A DNA stretch of 64,000 bases from Hyphomicrobiales bacterium. Lineage in GTDB: Bacteria; Pseudomonadota; Alphaproteobacteria; Rhizobiales; Rhizobiaceae. Positions within the stretch are counted from its first letter, which is position 1; every line of letters starts with the position of its first letter. Both the position numbers and the translations under genes were made by a program. The stretch covers positions 1 to 64,000 of the forward strand of contig UCMT01000067.1 of the NCBI GenBank assembly GCA_900473795.1. Direction: 5' to 3'. Below, piece after piece: positions 62,183 to 64,000 of this stretch. The notes under the pieces are model-generated. The model saw only the letters and a list, made by a program, of their open reading frames with translations, was not told the DNA's origin and searched no databases.

Positions 62183-62610
62183 GCGAAACATCGACTGCAA
62201 CACGCACCGTCATTGTCGAGCGCGAGATCGCGCATCCGCCAGAGAAGATCTGGCGGGCGCTCACCCAGCCTCATCTGATCTCGGAATGGCTGATGAAAAA
62301 TGACTTCAGCCCTGTCGTTGGTCACCGGTTCAATCTTCGCGGCGAGTGGGGTGGCGTTCTGGATTGCGAGGTGCTCGTTGTCGAACCACAAACAATGCTC
62401 TCCTATACCTGGAACTTCAAGCATGACGATCCGGCCTTCGATCTGAGCAGCGTCGTGACGTTTTCGCTCTCGCCCACGACGACGGGCACCCGCCTGCGCA
62501 TGGAACAGGCTGGATTCCGGCCGGATCAGAGGCAGGCATACGGTGGTGCAAAGGCAGGCTGGCCTGAGTTCCTTACAAAGCTGGATCGGGTTTTAACCGG
62601 GACAGACTGA
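62179..62610 (+). CDS. SRPBCC/AHSA1-family protein
   Basis: A 143-residue START-like protein of the Aha1-C-terminal type. The start VIVEREIAHPPEKIWRALTQ, then PHLISEWLMKNDFSPVVGH and TMLSYTWNF are standard. It folds into a hydrophobic-ligand-binding cavity. It is translationally coupled (ATGA) to the ArsR-family gene, a very common two-gene unit in which the repressor controls the pair. The ligand is unknown. Confidence 0.92.
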   Translation: MSETSTATRTVIVEREIAHPPEKIWRALTQPHLISEWLMKNDFSPVVGHRFNLRGEWGGVLDCEVLVVEPQTMLSYTWNFKHDDPAFDLSSVVTFSLSPTTTGTRLRMEQAGFRPDQRQAYGGAKAGWPEFLTKLDRVLTGTD

Positions 62611-62664
62611 CGGGGCAGATTGAAAGTCTCTCGCCCTCAATACTGACAAACAAGGGAGTTGCAT

Positions 62665-62877
62665 ATGCGTTCGAATGTGTGGATTCGCCAGGTTCACCGA
62701 TGGCTTTCGATCGTTTTCACGGTGGCCGTCATCGCCAATTTCGTGGCCATGGGGCTCGGGGAGCCTCCGCCGTGGATCGTATATGCGCCGCTACCACCAC
62801 TTTTTATGCTGATGTTTACCGGCCTGTACATGTCCGCCATCCCCTACGCCGTCAGGTGGCGCGGATCGAAAGCATAG
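62665..62877 (+). CDS. Small two-span membrane protein (70 aa)
   Basis: A 70-residue membrane protein with spans at about residues 14-32 (LSIVFTVAVIANFVAMGL) and 42-60 (PLPPLFMLMFTGLYMSAIPY), separated by a Gly-Pro-rich loop. AAGGGAG lies six bases before the ATG at 62665. It follows the ArsR-SRPBCC pair by 54 bp and may be part of the same transcript. Similar small proteins accompany this pair in other rhizobia, but no function is known. Confidence 0.8.
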   Translation: MRSNVWIRQVHRWLSIVFTVAVIANFVAMGLGEPPPWIVYAPLPPLFMLMFTGLYMSAIPYAVRWRGSKA

Positions 62878-62917
62878 TCACGCGGGATGTTTCCTTCCTT
62901 TAGCAGCGAGAGATTCG

Positions 62918-63559
62918 ATGGAATTCGCAGTCCGTACCATGATCACTTCAATTGAAGACTATTTTGCCAAGGGATGCGGGCGCTGCGAGCGCTTTGCCGG
63001 ACCGGACTGTTCGACGCGGCAATGGGCGCAAGGCCTGAATGAACTGCGCCAGATTTGCCGCGATGCGGGGCTGGTCGAGACGGTAAAATGGGGGCATCCA
63101 TGTTACATGCATCGAGACCGCAACATCGTCATCTTCGGCGCTTTTCGCGATAATTTCCGCTTAACCTTTTTCAACGCGGCATTGATGAAAGACCCTTGCG
63201 GCGTCCTCCAGAGACAAGGCCCGAACACACGCCATCCCGACATGATCCGTTTCGTGGATACCGTTCAGATAGCAAAGATGAAGACCCTCATCCTGTCTTA
63301 CTTGAAGGAGGCGATGGATTATGCGGAGGCCGGGATCAAGCCACCAAAGGATGAGAGTGAAATCGAGCTGCCCGATGAGCTGGTTGACGCCCTGGACTCC
63401 GATCCTGAACTTGCAGAAGCCTTTCGGAGCCTGACGCCAGGGCGGCAGAAAAGCTATGTGATCAATCTCAGTTCTACCAAGAAGCCCGAAACGCGAATGT
63501 CACGCATCGCCAAATTTCGACCGAATATAGTCGCCGGAAAAGGTGCCATGGAGCGATAA
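62918..63559 (+). CDS. YdeI/OmpD-associated family protein (DUF1801-like)
   Basis: A 213-residue cytosolic protein. The N-terminal part (DYFAKGCGRCERFAGPDCST and ETVKWGHPCYMHRDRNIVI) is a DUF1801-like domain, and the C-terminal part (AFRSLTPGRQKSYVINLSS) is the bacteriocin-protection/OmdA-like segment of YdeI proteins. Start at 62918; an ATG seven codons later is also possible. It follows the small membrane-protein gene by 40 bp. The physiological role is unclear. Confidence 0.9.
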   Translation: MEFAVRTMITSIEDYFAKGCGRCERFAGPDCSTRQWAQGLNELRQICRDAGLVETVKWGHPCYMHRDRNIVIFGAFRDNFRLTFFNAALMKDPCGVLQRQGPNTRHPDMIRFVDTVQIAKMKTLILSYLKEAMDYAEAGIKPPKDESEIELPDELVDALDSDPELAEAFRSLTPGRQKSYVINLSSTKKPETRMSRIAKFRPNIVAGKGAMER

Positions 63560-64000
63560 TCGACATTCCCATGACCGCTTCTGGCGCAAACATGCCGCCT
63601 CGCAAGTCCACTGCATTGTCCGCTTTCGAGCCGCCCCTTAGCGGGACTCTACGACCGAAATGACGGCGCAGAGCTGCCGTTAACAAATCCGACGTGGGAA
63701 CACTTCGGACCGGCAGCGGAAATAATTTCCAGGCACGCGCAATGGTCCCAGATTCAGAGCTCGGGCCTAACTGCACGGAGGCTTGTAAAATTGCGTCGCC
63801 TTGAACGGAATGGCACCAGCGGCCCCGCCATTCAGGCTAGCTCAGAGCAGATATTCGTTTTTACTTCACGGGGTTGCGAATTGGCGTGACGACATGACCG
63901 CTTGCGGACTCAACCGAGTCCAAGCGGCAAATAGGCTGCGCAAGAAAACTCTATTGCCCGCATGCGGGCCTGGGACAAGTGAAATTCGCCACTAAAGATC
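63560..64000. other. Terminal stretch, no supported gene
   Basis: No gene recognised. It contains CGCCTTGAACGGAAT (63797-63811), an exact copy of 37588-37602 in the tRNA-Gly-like remnant, with further loose similarity beyond it. Confidence 0.45.

Overview
The window looks like an accessory replicon or genomic island of an alphaproteobacterium of the Rhizobium/Agrobacterium/Mesorhizobium group. The evidence is GC-rich coding sequence, a thu-like sugar cassette, many solute-binding ABC systems, AraC/LysR/LacI regulators, small rhizobial-type hypothetical genes and ECF sigma promoters. No ribosomal RNA, intact tRNA, CRISPR array or complete insertion sequence was seen. Decayed genes are frequent (LysR, lipocalin-like, RND efflux pump, outer-membrane efflux lipoprotein, histidine kinase, XRE regulator, VapC), which fits a plastic accessory region.

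Layout. 0.1-2.6 kb: a GlcG/UPF0303 protein, a TolB-like beta-propeller, a small conserved-looking ORF and a broken LysR gene. 3.3-11.6 kb: a complete carbohydrate uptake operon (binding protein, two permeases, ATPase, two Gfo/Idh/MocA dehydrogenases, a LacI repressor with a TTG start, and a ThuA-domain protein), preceded by two tandem LacI-type operators. 11.6-18.5 kb: small redox and regulator pairs (DUF1330/alcohol dehydrogenase/AraC; NTF2-like/TetR; F420-type reductase/AraC) around fossils of an RND pump. 19-27 kb: Rieske-FAD oxidoreductase, transaldolase, DUF488, LysR, a frameshifted histidine kinase, a Tat-exported cupredoxin coupled to a DUF5602 protein, and an orphan PTS IIA coupled to rnk. 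27.5-38 kb: AraC/EamA pair, TacA/TacT-type toxin-antitoxin, Ohr with a small exported peptide, a two-component system, two exported alpha/beta hydrolases and DipZ. 38-40 kb: AbiE-type toxin-antitoxin.

40-49.9 kb is a guanidine-assimilation operon: a sigma-54 promoter, a guanidine-I (ykkC) riboswitch, an ABC importer, two DUF1989 proteins (carboxyguanidine deiminase type), a biotin-dependent guanidine/urea carboxylase and allophanate hydrolase. Together they would take up guanidine, carboxylate it, deiminate it and release ammonium. The leader can be folded as a translational ON switch in which the terminator-like hairpin competes with a ribosome-site sequestrator.

50-59 kb is sparse, with small genes, a tyrosine phosphatase, a candidate small RNA, a response regulator with a basic tail, a flavoprotein and a VapBC module whose toxin is frameshifted. 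59.5-64 kb carries an ECF sigma factor with two identical promoter copies, one before its own gene and one before a DUF4142-cupredoxin operon, then an ArsR/SRPBCC pair under a large palindrome, a small membrane protein and a YdeI-type protein.
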